A program made the position numbers and the translations under genes. From Fasciola hepatica (lineage: Eukaryota; Platyhelminthes; Trematoda; Plagiorchiida; Fasciolidae), in NCBI GenBank assembly GCA_948099385.1, contig CANUEZ040000014.1:434001-498000 (forward strand): a stretch of DNA of 64,000 nucleotides, given 5' to 3'. Under the pieces are notes generated by a model, which searched no databases, was not told the DNA's origin, and was given only the letters and a program-made list of their open reading frames with translations. Shown one piece after another: positions 35,425-46,270 of this stretch (position 1 is its first letter; each line of letters opens with the position of its first letter).

Positions 35425-37565
35425 CTACGGATAATGATAGCAGATGATGATTGTATATTTCCTGACTGTGGTCAAGGCACATGAACAAGGCAAGATCAGA
35501 GAATACAGAGGTACATAGCAATGCGGGGTATTCACAGTTTTTAAATTCAAGGGTCACAGTAACCGAAATAATACAGTAAGGTCGTGTAGTGTTTGAGCGA
35601 ACTACAGTGGTAATGGTCAAAGCGGGAGTTATCGCTGAACAGACATGGGAATGTTGACATGAGCGACACTGGAGAATGTTAAAAGTGTGCAGTGGTCGCA
35701 AGGATCAGAAAAGCAATAGGTCGGATATAACAACATGGACAGCAAGTTGAGGCAGGAGTAATAAACACTATGTCTTATGGGTGCCGAAAACTGGCTGCTG
35801 CTTGTCAGGAAGGTGTACCAGCAGGATAACTGGACGGTCACTGACGAGTAACCGGGAGCGGAAGTTGCCAAAGAACAAGACTAAAATTAAAGTCCGCATG
35901 GGGCTAGCAACGTGCAGACAGAGATTCCAGCGAAATACGAAGGATTGATGTAGCACTGTTAACTAATTGTGGGGGGAGGAGCATGTGAAACAAGTGCAAG
36001 TGAGTCAGATGTGATAATAAGGCAGACGTTTGTGCAAGTGATTTCAGTGTCATATGGAAATTCACATGAAAGCGAAAAAATTCACAAGGAACGCAGTGAC
36101 TTTTTGGAGAGCATGAATGGTGTATGAATGCAGAACGGACTTTCAAAAAGCAGCCGTCGATGAAACAGACTAGCGAAGGCAAACGCTACTGATGCGGCTA
36201 GGTAGAGGCTGGAAGAGTGTAGAGATAAGAGTTTTGTATATGTAATAAAAGAATTATTATTCAAGTTCTCTTTGGCTACATATGGCTGGTAATCTGCTTC
36301 ATAAAGACCTTGGTTGCAGGTGATGGCATGTAGAATGGTGAGGGTAGCCGGCGAAAGGGGGCTAGTTCGACAAAGCAAGCAGAATAGGTTGGGGAAGCAG
36401 CGGCGAGGGCTGAATTCAGGTCATTGGTTTCGTGCTGCAACGCGGAATGAATTGAACAGTTGGAAAAGAGTACTGGAAGTAGATGTTGGGCGGGTGTGGG
36501 GTGATGAATGGCGTCAGAAATTAGCTCTGTGATCAGGTGAGACTTTCGTGAGGGTTTGTTACTCCGGTTATAGGATTATGGTCAGTCATGTACAGTGCCC
36601 CTTATAACGTCAGCAGGCGCGAGTATAGGTTTGAACTATGTCATTCTGGTTGATCATGTCGTCTAATCCGGGAGTAAGGTCGAGTTGGCCGATGGCTACC
36701 CAAGTAACCAGTGCGGTCTGAAAGAGATCAGGAGTGCGGCATTCTGGAAAGTGTCCCAGCTGTGGGTTACGGTTATCGTTTTGATGGAAACCAGACAATA
36801 AACATGTTGCTATCTGAACATTTAGTTATCATTCAGCCAGTGGGCCGGTCTATTAGGGATCCCTATATGGAGACTGGTTGTTTTCTAGGGTAGTTGGGTG
36901 TTAGTAGAGATTTAGGGAAATATCAGGTGAGCGGCGGACGAGGAGAGGGGATCCATTTGGGAACCAGTGATAAAACAATAGTAGAGGGTATGATATGAAA
37001 GAAGAATAGGAAGATAGCTGTCTGGTCGGTTCACCAGCTGTGGTCGAGAAAGGCAAACGGTGAAAGGGAAGGAAAACACTCAATGTTAGGGCGAGGCTTC
37101 TTCATGTGAAACCAAATGTGCTGGTGTTCCGTGTGGTCATGGGAAATCAGAAGTATACGGATTCCGGTTGGAATGAGGCCTTAACTTACCATGAGCATAT
37201 GCGCAGATAAGTGAGGCTTAGTTACTGAAGAATAGTAAGCTGCTTGGCAAGACTCCAGTACACGAGAATAGTGCAAGAAAGGCAGGACGAGACCTCTGAA
37301 TTCTAGCATGAGACAGAGGAATTAAGTGAAAACGAGCAACTATCACTAAAAGACAAAACGGTTTTCTTAAAGAGGGCTGGTGTCAGTAGACACTTTGGAT
37401 GGGTGGGTGAGTCGGCCAAGTAGCAGACAAATTACCTCTGAATTGTGTCATCACTATTAGTGCTTGGGCTATATATATATACATATATGTATATATATAT
37501 GTATCTGTGTACGTGGGTGTGATTATCAGGCGGGTCATGATAAAGGGGTCGGAAGCAAAAGACTC
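35425..37565 (-). repeat. long pyrimidine-rich 3' UTR of LINE R
   Basis: About 2.1 kb directly downstream (minus sense) of the LINE R C-terminus, C+T-rich on the coding strand and without conserved frames. Its end (35450-35425) reads GGAAATATACAATCATCATC in minus sense, matching the end of the copy at 58963 (GGGAAATATACC then ATT repeats). That shared end supports a retroelement 3' terminus here. Confidence 0.55.
37469..37502. repeat. (AT)n microsatellite
   Basis: Interrupted ATATAT tract near the start of the LINE R 3' UTR. Confidence 0.85.
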
Positions 37566-37569
37566 TGGC

Positions 37570-39187
37570 TCATTGTAGTCTAATAATCATGTCTTCATAT
37601 GCTTCGTATATGTAATTGTTATTGCTGATCGTGCTGATTAAAGAAGATGCATCTGGGATTCTGCATAGTGCTCCTTTAAATAGTTTCAGCGTGCGACACG
37701 CTCGCCGCGAATCAGGAAGCTTGTTCCAGAGGCTGGGGTAGATAGCCGAGAAATATCTAGATCTGGCTGAGAGCCTGGATTGGGAACTTGTAATGGTAAA
37801 TTGTCTGAGACGACGGGAGTAATGAGTCACACTGTATAAACCAAGTGGGTTATCAGAAAAGTGGACTTTTGAGTGCGGGAGGTTGAAGAGAAATGAAAGA
37901 TTGAGCTTGATACGACGTAACCATAGAGGTTCAAGCCGAAGTAGTTCGCACCTAGCTGTGTAGGTAAGGTTGGAACAGGTGCCAAGTAATTTTTTGGTGG
38001 AGGAGCGTTGCACTTTCTCCATGCTGACCCGGTCGGCCTTTCGCATCAAGGCAAAGACCAGGGGGCAGTATTCCAACGGAGACTTGGCTTGTGTCTTAAA
38101 TATCAGGAGCTTGCTCTCCTGAGTACGTTATGTTCTAGGGATAAGTGCAATCATCATTCTTGCCTAGCCAATTTGGGTCAATGCTTGTTCGTGGATGTTA
38201 AAGAAACATGAATAATGCAGGTCCAGGTCTCTTATTACGTGAGCAGTGGGAATCGGCAGATCATTCAGAGTGAGAGAGCCGGGTGGAACATGGCACTTAT
38301 AAGACAGAAGGGAGCTCTTAGCTGCCGAAAACTTCATCAGCTATTAAGCACATCATTCATCAAGGGACTTCAAGTCCAACAAAATATCACGGACAGCTGA
38401 GTGCAGGGAGTCCACCTCAAAAGTATAGACTAGTTCTATGTCGTCCGCAAAGAGGAATGTCATGCCATGAAGCACTACTTGGAAGACGTTACTTGTACGT
38501 AAGAAATGAGAGAGGACCTAGAACGCTACCCTGTACGACCCCGGCAGTAATTCGTTTGGGCCGACGGATTTTTTATTGACGATGACGGTTTAAGAACGTT
38601 CGGAGAGGTAAGATGATAGCCAAGACAGAAGAGGGTCAGCGACTCCGTAGGATTTAATTTTTGGCAGTAAGCGAGCGTGCGATACACGGTCGAACGCTTT
38701 AGTCATGTCGAGAAAGATGACGATGATTGACTTGTTGCCGTCTGCTTTAGAAGTGATTAAATTGTAAAAGTCATCTGACTCGTGAGGCACGAACGGGACT
38801 TTAGGAACCCATGCTAGGATGGGTTGATAAGGCTTCGTAAAGCCAGAAAATTTGCAAGCTGGTCCTTTACTATCCTCTTTATGAGCCTGGAAACAATCAA
38901 AGTGTGGCTTGTGGGGCGTAGTTCCCCGAATCATGCAGAGGCCCATTTTTGAGTTGTAAAAAATTATGCAGGACGCATTCCACTGAGCCGGGTAGATTCC
39001 AGACGAGATGGATAATGCGAAGAGGTTCAGCAATAGGAGCACTAGGTTGTGTCCCCCAAATCGAGGTAGGACAGGCGGAAGGCCATCAGGCACCGGATGA
39101 TAGGAAGGTTTAGAGTTGGCTAGGAATTTGTTGATGTTGGCCGTGGTAAATGTTATGGTTGATATCGCGTCCTGTGTGAGCATCGAG
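37570..39187 (-). pseudogene. LINE R ORF2, RT half downstream of Pao B2
   Basis: Minus order: 39187-38590 (TTANINKFLANSKPSYHPV, PVPDGLPPVLPRFGG, IVIFLDMTKAFDRVSHARLL, LLSWLSSYLSERS), about 38540-38400 with VVQGSVLGPLSFLTY and TFLFADDIELVYTF (intact FADD), and 38076-37570 with MEYCPLVFALMRKADRVSME, VQRSSTKKLLGTC, LSARSRYFSAIYPSLWNKLP. A few frame breaks lie between blocks. It is the continuation of 52782-54045, from which it is separated by the nested Pao elements. Target-primed reverse transcriptase of a CR1/Jockey-like LINE. Confidence 0.82.
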
Positions 39188-39563
39188 TGTAACACTTGTT
39201 TGAGCAATGCGTAACCAAATTCACAACGGATCCCGAAATCAAAAGGCGATTATCCGTGATATTCTACGGTACTAGATTATTGAATGAACAATGACACCAA
39301 AAAGATACAAACCTCAATAATGAGATCACAAGGACTCAACAAACGAGGAATCAAATTGCAGCGTGCGAGCAAGGAGCACGTGCGTCACGCAGGTCCAGAA
39401 CAAGAATGTGACAAAGTAGCGCTCTGGGCGCGAACAAACAACAGTTTGTCCATAAAAACAAACAGTTCATAAAGACACGTCAATAGTGTAAGAAAGTGAG
39501 TGACGTTAGGAAAACCACTGAATGGCAAGGGTTTTAGGGGATTTTCCACGACCGGTCGTTGCG
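39188..39563 (-). repeat. 3' LTR of Pao B2
   Basis: In sense orientation it starts CGCAACGACCGGTCGTGG and ends ACA-type TG..CA boundary at 39188 (plus-strand TGTAACAC). The CGCAAC start matches the 3' LTR of B1. Confidence 0.9.
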
Positions 39564-40478
39564 CCGCCCACCAAAATCCTCCCGAATCCTAAGCCGGGTC
39601 AAAGGTTTGGTATAAAGGTACTGATCCTTCCTACCTACCTAGGCCCTGCTGTCAGTGCGCGCGCCTAAAGCTTGTCGTCAACGTTCTACTCGTGGTGGTG
39701 CCTAATCCGTTGGCCACATAGACGCGAGGCCCTTCTACATCTTCCACGAGTACAACTGACCGATGGCGGGCGTGAAGAGGAAACATAGATGCAGTCCTTG
39801 GAGGGGCCGTCCTGCCCCGGCCGTATGTGCTTGTATGATTGTGTGTATGATGTAATCGCCCCTGCCTCCACATATGCAAAAGACATTTCAATAACGTCAT
39901 CAAAAGCAAATTGCAAACACCATCACAGGTTTGATAGGGGTTGCGTGATATAGCGTGCATCGGATATGTGCGTATGTGTCTGGATGTATAATGGAATCAC
40001 AAGTGTCACCACACATAAAGGAGGACTTTCTTCAACGTCAACGGAAGACAATGAGCACTGTAACGTGTTTGACGGGGACTGTGTGGCATGAACGAGTAAA
40101 ATGTAGGCGTGTGCGTGCGTGACCTAAGCTCCGCTACTTCTATATATGCAAGAGACATTCGGTAACATCAACAAAAAACAAACGACGAAAACTGTAACAT
40201 GTTCCATAGGGGTTACGGGGTATAGTAAGCTTCGGGTATGTGTGTGTGTCTGGATGTACAATGGAGTTGCATGTATCACCACATATGAAAAAAACCTCTT
40301 ATAATGTCAACGAAAGAATGTGAGCACTGTAACGTGTTTGACGGAGACCATGTGGTATAACGGGTACAATGTAGGTGAGTATACGTCGGGGTGTATGATG
40401 GTTCGATACGTCAGTGTGTCGGGATTGCTTCCATATACGGTGTTTCTTTACCCACCTCGATGACTAGTGCGAAACAGT
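39564..40478 (-). other. Pao B2 3' non-coding region
   Basis: Between integrase and 3' LTR. The purine-rich block before the LTR (39564-39585) matches those of A and B1. It contains repeated GTGT/CATGT-type short motifs and no gene. Confidence 0.7.
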
Positions 40479-43400
40479 CTATTGGGCCTCAGCGTTATCA
40501 GCTTCTCCGTCTTCGCTCTCTAGTAGGTTAATACTGCGTATGTCACGAATGAGCACTCCGTTAGCTGTCTTCACCTTCACCGTTCTTATCATTCCGTCAG
40601 TGCTTTTGATGGTTTCCGTAACTACTCCCAAAGACCAAGCGCTGAAATGTGCGTGTTCTTCTGCGATCATCACCACATCCACAACCTTGAATGGTCTTGT
40701 TTTCACCAGCCACTTCTGTCGAGTCTGCAGAGCCGGTAGGTACTCCCACAGCCATCGTCTCCAGAAGAACCTGGCAAGATAGTTCGCTTGCTTCCATCCG
40801 TGGAGGTAGCTCCCACGAAGGTTTACCGGCCCTTGGAAACCCTCGTTCGACCTTAAAGTCAATGACTCGTTCGGGGTGAGCGCTAGGTGTGTGGGGTCGC
40901 TTTTCATTACTGGAACCGAGAAGCGGTTGTTCAGGATTCTCTCTGCCTCAGTCATGACGGTGTTAAGCGTCTCGTCGTCTAGCGGCTGCTGTTCCATGAT
41001 TGACAGCGATATCCGTCTGGCGGACCGAATCATGCGTTCCCATACGCCGCCTCGGCGGCTGGCCTGTGGGGGGTTGAAATGCCATCGTATGCCGTAGGCC
41101 ACGGTTCGATCCCGCAGTTCGTCCCTGTTTATGTTCTTGTGCCAACGCTGCAATTCCCGGCGAGAGCCCACAAAGTTCGGTCCATTATCTGAGTATATAT
41201 CGGCCGGTACGCCTCTTCGGTTGATAAAGAGCTGCAAGGCCCGTAGGAGGGAATCGGTCGTCATCGAATGTGCGACTTCTAGGTGTACCGCGCGTGAATT
41301 CATGCACGTCAAGATGCATCCACATCGCTTTTTGAATCTCTTCCGCACTTGGTTCACAAGGGCCCGAAATAGTCCAACCCGGTGTCGCCGAACGGCCACT
41401 AGCCGGTAGTCGCACAGCATTCTGGTAGCGGCGACATGTGTTGTTTGCCCGCCGTGGCATTGCGTCTCCTACATTGTACACAACGTCGGATTACAGTCTC
41501 TCGTCCTCTCAGCAACCAAAGGAGCCTTCGGATGACACTAATCAATTGACTTTCCCCGGCACGTCTCTCGATGGCGTGGACCTGTTGGACCATTAGCTCT
41601 ACTACAGGCTTTCTCGCAGGTAGCAGTATAGGAAACTTTATGTCAAGGCTCAGGTGGGCGTTGGTCGGCCTACCATCCCCTCGCAGCAGTCCATCAATGA
41701 GTTTGGGGTTTAAACGCTTCACTTCGCCTCTTGCAGATAATATTTTTGTGTGGATTGGCTCCACTTCTTCCGCCCTCTCGAGTTCTCGGACGAAAGCCTC
41801 GCGTTGTCTCATTCGGAAAATATCGTATTCTGCAGCTTGTAATTCTTCGGGACTTATCGGGCCGACCCGTAACCAGCCTAAGGGGCGTAGCCGTTTCATG
41901 ACTAGTAAGTTTCTCCTGAACCTGGTTAACCAAACTAACGAAGGAAGTGTCTTCATCCAGGAAGAAAACCTGACCAGTCGCGATAGAATGAATGTCACTT
42001 CAACGACGTTGGCCACTATCCCTACGGCTTTGATCACCAGTTCTAATTACGTAGGAGGTTTTAGTTCGAACGCGGGCCAGTCCTGTTTAGTCACTTGCAG
42101 GAAGTTTGGACCTCTCGTCCACGTGTCTAGTTGCCTAAAGTTGGTCACACCTCGGGAGCACAGATCGGCTGGATTATCGCCAGATCTGACGTGATTCCAC
42201 TGGTTCATGGCTGATTCGTTCTGGATAATCGTAAGTCGGTTAGCAACAAAAGTACTAAACCGGCTCCGGACGTTGTTAACGTAGTAAAAGACTATCGTTA
42301 AGTCCGCCCAAAAGCTAGCTGACCAAATGTAGAAGTCGAAACATCTCTTCACCGCTTGTACCGCCCTGACTGCTAATAAGACTGCCCTGAGTTCAAGGCG
42401 TGGGATCGAGACCGACTTCAGTGGAGCAAATCGGGCTTTAACGAACAGGATCCTCGTAGTATATTGTCCATCTCCTGTGCACCATCGTCCGTACACCACA
42501 GCCCCATAACCGACTTCGGATGCATGGGAAAAGGCATGTAGTTCTCCAGTCCGCGTCGTATGGCCAGGAGTCAAACATCGTGGAATCCTTATGTCCCCTA
42601 ATTTCTTCAAGGCGTTCAAAAATTCTTCTCAGCCCAGTCGGTCCCCCCGGCCCAGTGACTGGTCCCAATGAACTTTCTTACGGCACAGCCGCTGCAGCAA
42701 GATCTTTTCGGGCAGCAGCCAGGGAGAGACGAAAACGGGTGGGTCGAACAGATTAGAGACAGCGGACAGTATCCCTCGACGAGTTACGGACAACTCGGGA
42801 ACGTTTTGCTCGAAAACAAAATCGTCCGTTTCCGCGTCCCACTGTATTCCTAAATTGCTTTCGATAGGAGGTGGAGAGCCGTCCAAATCTCTTACCCTTT
42901 CGGCCTTTTCGTGATACGGAGTGACCTTTAGTACTTCTAAAGCTTTCGACATCCATTTTGTTAGATGGAAGCCGCCATCTTCCAGCAATCTCGTCAGGCC
43001 CCTGAACTGCGCCAGAGCTGATTCCACATCATCGAATGACCAAAGGTAGTCGTCGACGTAGAAGTTTCTGCTGACGCTATCTACCACCATCCGATGGGAT
43101 AGATGTCCATGTTTGTTCGCCGATTCTCGGAGGGCGTAGTTCGCACAGAATGGTGACGATATGCCTCAAAGGGGTGGACGGTCATCCTATAATTCTCCAA
43201 TGCGTTGTCCCGGTCGCTCTCTTCCCACCACAGGAAACGTAACGCATCTCTTTCTCCTACCGATATTTTCACCTGGTGAAACATTTCCCTAACATCGGCA
43301 GACTGGGCCACTTTACCCACTCTGAAACGGCACAAAACATCGATCAGTGGCGTGGTTCAGTCAGGCCCCTGTAGTAGGCGATTGTTTAACGACTTACCCT

Positions 43401-43790
43401 GGAACTTGGCCGCACAGTCGAAAACCACCCGCAGTTTTCGGGTTTCTTGGGGTTGATGACCGGGTGGTGAGGCAGATGCCAGATATCCTTTCAGCCGTCG
43501 GTGTTGGCAGGCACATTTTAAAGGCAGCCGAGAGCTTCGTTTCGCTTCATTTATTCTGCGTATCGTTCCCACAGGCTCTGATCTTGAATGATGCATTCTT
43601 TCAATCGTAGTAAGTGCTGAAGAACATAATTTCTGTCGTTTGTCCACGGGTCGGCGGATGTGCTCCATGGGAGGGGAACCTTGAACTGCTTTTTGAGGTA
43701 GGGTGATCCTCTTGAGACAACGATGGTCGTTCGTCTCCAAAGTCATGAAACTCCTTTTCATACAGCCGCTGCAAACGGTACTCTATGCGG
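40479..43790 (-). pseudogene. Pao B2 pol (RT, RNase H, integrase), frame broken
   Basis: Continues the B2 coding interrupted at 50512. Minus-strand pieces: 43790-43357 (ends at TGA 43357-43359, the shared nonsense codon at the GPDW tryptophan), 43335-43081 (DVREMFHQVKISVGERDALR), 43090-42629 (RNFYVDDYLWSFDD, intact YVDD), 42619-42047 (RNase H, ELHAFSHASEVGYGAVVYG with the catalytic SDAS changed to SHAS), 42037-41399 and 41420-40479 (integrase, IYSDNGPNFVG, RRGGVWERMIRSARR). A deletion near 43700 and other frameshifts disable it. Across the A frameshift point (41825-41850) B2 is in frame. Confidence 0.88.
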
Positions 43791-44169
43791 TGTTACGAAC
43801 GTTTGAGCAATGCGTAGCCAAATTCGCAACGGATCCCGAAATCAGAAGGCGATTATCCGTGATAATTCTACGATACTAGATTATTAAAATAAACAATGAC
43901 ATAAACAATATACAAACCTCAATAATACGATCACAAAGACTCAACAACGAGAAACCGAATAGCAGCGTGTGAGCAGACAGCACGTGCGTCACGCAGGTCC
44001 TGAGCAAGGATGTGCCAAAATAGCGCTCTGGGCGCGAACAAACAACAATTGGTCCAGAAAAACAACCAGTTCGTAAAGACAAGTCAATAGTGTATGGAAA
44101 TGAGTGATGTTGGGAAAAAACACTGAATCGCGAGGGAAAAAGGGGGATTTTCCACGACCGGCTGTTACA
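43791..44169 (-). repeat. 3' LTR of Pao A
   Basis: Sense TGTAACAGCC to GTTCGTAACA, 379 bp, identical to 50133-50511. Contains the palindromic block at 43980-43995. Confidence 0.96.
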
Positions 44170-44896
44170 CCGCCCACCAAAATCCTCCTGGATCCTTAGC
44201 AAAGTCAAAGGTTCGGTATAAAGGTACTGATTCTTCCTACCTGCCTAGGCCCTGCTGTCAGTGCGCGCGTCTAATGCTCGTCGTCGACGTTCTACTACTG
44301 GTCGCACCTAACCCATTGGCTACATAGACGTGAGGCTAGTCTACATCTTCCACAGGACCAAATGACCGATGGCGGGCGTGAATGGTCACACAGACGTTGT
44401 CCTCGTAAGGGGCCGTCCGGTCCTGGATGTACGCGCTTGAGTGTGTGTGTGTGTGTGTGTGTGTGCGTGCGTGTGTGTGCGTGCGTGTGTGTGTGTGCCG
44501 GGGTTACAATGAAATCACAGTTATGACTACACATCAAAGGAGGACTTTCTGCAGTGTCAACAAAAAACCGCGTGGCAAGAAAACGAGTAAATGTAGCATG
44601 CATGTGTGACCTGAGCTCCACTACTTCCACATGTGCAAGGGGCATTCGGTAGCGTCAACAAAAGGCGAACAAAGAACACTGTCACATGTATGATGGGTTT
44701 ACGGGATGTAGAGTGCGTCGTGCATGCGCGCATGTATCGGGATGTATAATGGAATCGCACTCATCACCACATATCGGAAAGAACCTTCTGTAATGTCAAC
44801 GAAGGGACCGCGAGCACCTTAACGTGTTTGACGGAGATTGTGTGGTATATATGGTGTTTCTTTATCCACCTCGATTACTGGTGTGAAAAGGATTTA
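44170..44896 (-). other. Pao A 3' non-coding region with CA repeat and polypurine tract
   Basis: About 730 bp between the integrase stop and 3' LTR. A (CA)n-type microsatellite in sense orientation lies at 44440-44498. The last bases before the LTR, GGAGGATTTTGGTGGGCGG in sense (44170-44188), are purine-rich and conserved in B1 and B2, as expected of the plus-strand primer. Confidence 0.7.
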
Positions 44897-46270
44897 CTAG
44901 GCCACAGGGTTATCAGCTCCTCCGTCTTCGCTCTCGAGTAGGTTAATACTGCGTATGTCACGAATGAGCACTCCATTAGCTGTCTTCACCTTCACCGTTC
45001 TTATCATTTCGTCGGTGCTTTTGATGGTTTCCGTAACTACTCCCAAAGACCAAGCGCTGAAATGTGCGCGTTCGTCGGCGATCATAACCACGTCCCCAAC
45101 TTTGAATGGTCTTGTTTTGGCCATCCACTTCTGTCGAGTCTGCAAAGCCGGTAGGTACTCCCGTAGCCATCGCCTCCAGAAGACCTTGGCCAGATAGTTC
45201 GCTTGCTTCCACCCATGGAGGTAGCTCCCACGAAGGTTTACCGGCCCTTGGAAACCCTCGTTCGACCTTAACGTCAATAAGTCGTTTGGGGTGAGCGCCA
45301 GGTGGGTGGGGTCGCCGTTCACTACTGGAACCAGGGGGCGGTTGTTCAGGATTCGCTCCACCTCAGTCATGACGGTGTTCAGGGTCTCGTCGTCGGGCGG
45401 CTGCTGCTCCATGATTGACAGCAATATCCGTCTGGCGGACCGGATCATGCGTTCCCATATGCCGCCTCGGTGACTGGCCTGTGGGGGGTTGAAATGCCAG
45501 CGTATGCCGTAGGCCACGGTTCGATTCTGCAGTTCGTCCCTGTTTATGTTCTTGTGCCAACGCTGCAATTCCCGTTGAGCGCCCACAAAGTTCGATCCAT
45601 TATCTGAGTATATGTCTGCCGGTACGCCTCTTTGGTTGATAAATCTTTGCAAGGCCCGTAGAAACGAATCGGTCGTCATCGAATGTGCGACTTCTAGGTG
45701 CACCGCACGTGATTTCATGCACGTCATGATACATCCGTATCGCTTTTCTAATCTTTTCCCGCACTTGATCCACAAGGGCCCGAAATAGTCCAACCCGGTG
45801 TCACTGAACGGCCACCAGCCCGTAGTTACCCTGCATTCTGGTAGCGGGGCCATGAGTTGTTTGCCTGCTGTGGCATTGCGTCTCCTGCATTGCACACACC
45901 GTCGGATCACGCGTTTTACAGTCTCTCGTCCTCTCAACAACCAAAGACGCTTTCGGATGACGCTCGTCACGTGACTTTCCCCGGCATGTCCCTCTACGGC
46001 GTGGACGTGTTGAATCATTAGCTCTACTACGGGTTGTCTCGCAGGCAGCAGTATAGGATACTTTGTGTCGAAGTTCAGGTGGGCGTTGGTCAGCCTACCA
46101 TCCACCCGCAGCAGTCCGTTGATGATTTTGGGGTTTAAACGCTTCAGCTCGCCTCTTGCAGATGGCATGTCTTCATTGGTCGGCCCCACTTCTTCCACCC
46201 TCTTGAGTTCTCGGGCGAAAGCCTCGCGTTGTATCATTCTGAAAATGTTACTCTGCCGCTTGTAGCTCAT
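44897..46270 (-). CDS. Pao A integrase (separate frame, 457 codons)
   Basis: Integrase inserts the element cDNA into the genome. Seen: zinc-binding HHCC region (HVHAVEGHAGESH, CVQC), catalytic D in TGLDYFGPLW, D in YSDNGSNFVG and E in RGGIWERMI, then a C-terminal DNA-binding part (KTRPFKVGDVVMIADE). In B1 and B2 this region is in the same frame as the upstream polymerase; in A a 2-nt deletion near 46250 puts it in another frame, so the first residues before FRMIQREAF are probably not real. Its translation would need frameshifting or it is not made. Otherwise no internal stop. Confidence 0.9.
   Translation of the reverse strand: MSYKRQSNIFRMIQREAFARELKRVEEVGPTNEDMPSARGELKRLNPKIINGLLRVDGRLTNAHLNFDTKYPILLPARQPVVELMIQHVHAVEGHAGESHVTSVIRKRLWLLRGRETVKRVIRRCVQCRRRNATAGKQLMAPLPECRVTTGWWPFSDTGLDYFGPLWIKCGKRLEKRYGCIMTCMKSRAVHLEVAHSMTTDSFLRALQRFINQRGVPADIYSDNGSNFVGAQRELQRWHKNINRDELQNRTVAYGIRWHFNPPQASHRGGIWERMIRSARRILLSIMEQQPPDDETLNTVMTEVERILNNRPLVPVVNGDPTHLALTPNDLLTLRSNEGFQGPVNLRGSYLHGWKQANYLAKVFWRRWLREYLPALQTRQKWMAKTRPFKVGDVVMIADERAHFSAWSLGVVTETIKSTDEMIRTVKVKTANGVLIRDIRSINLLESEDGGADNPVA

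Noticed and set aside
44427..44609. Cys/Val-rich small protein on the plus strand
   Set aside because: It is a translation of the GT microsatellite in the Pao A 3' region.
46248..46270. Programmed frameshift site between polymerase and integrase
   Set aside because: B1 and B2 are in one frame here; A simply lacks two bases. No slippery heptamer is evident. Kept as a lesion, not as regulation.
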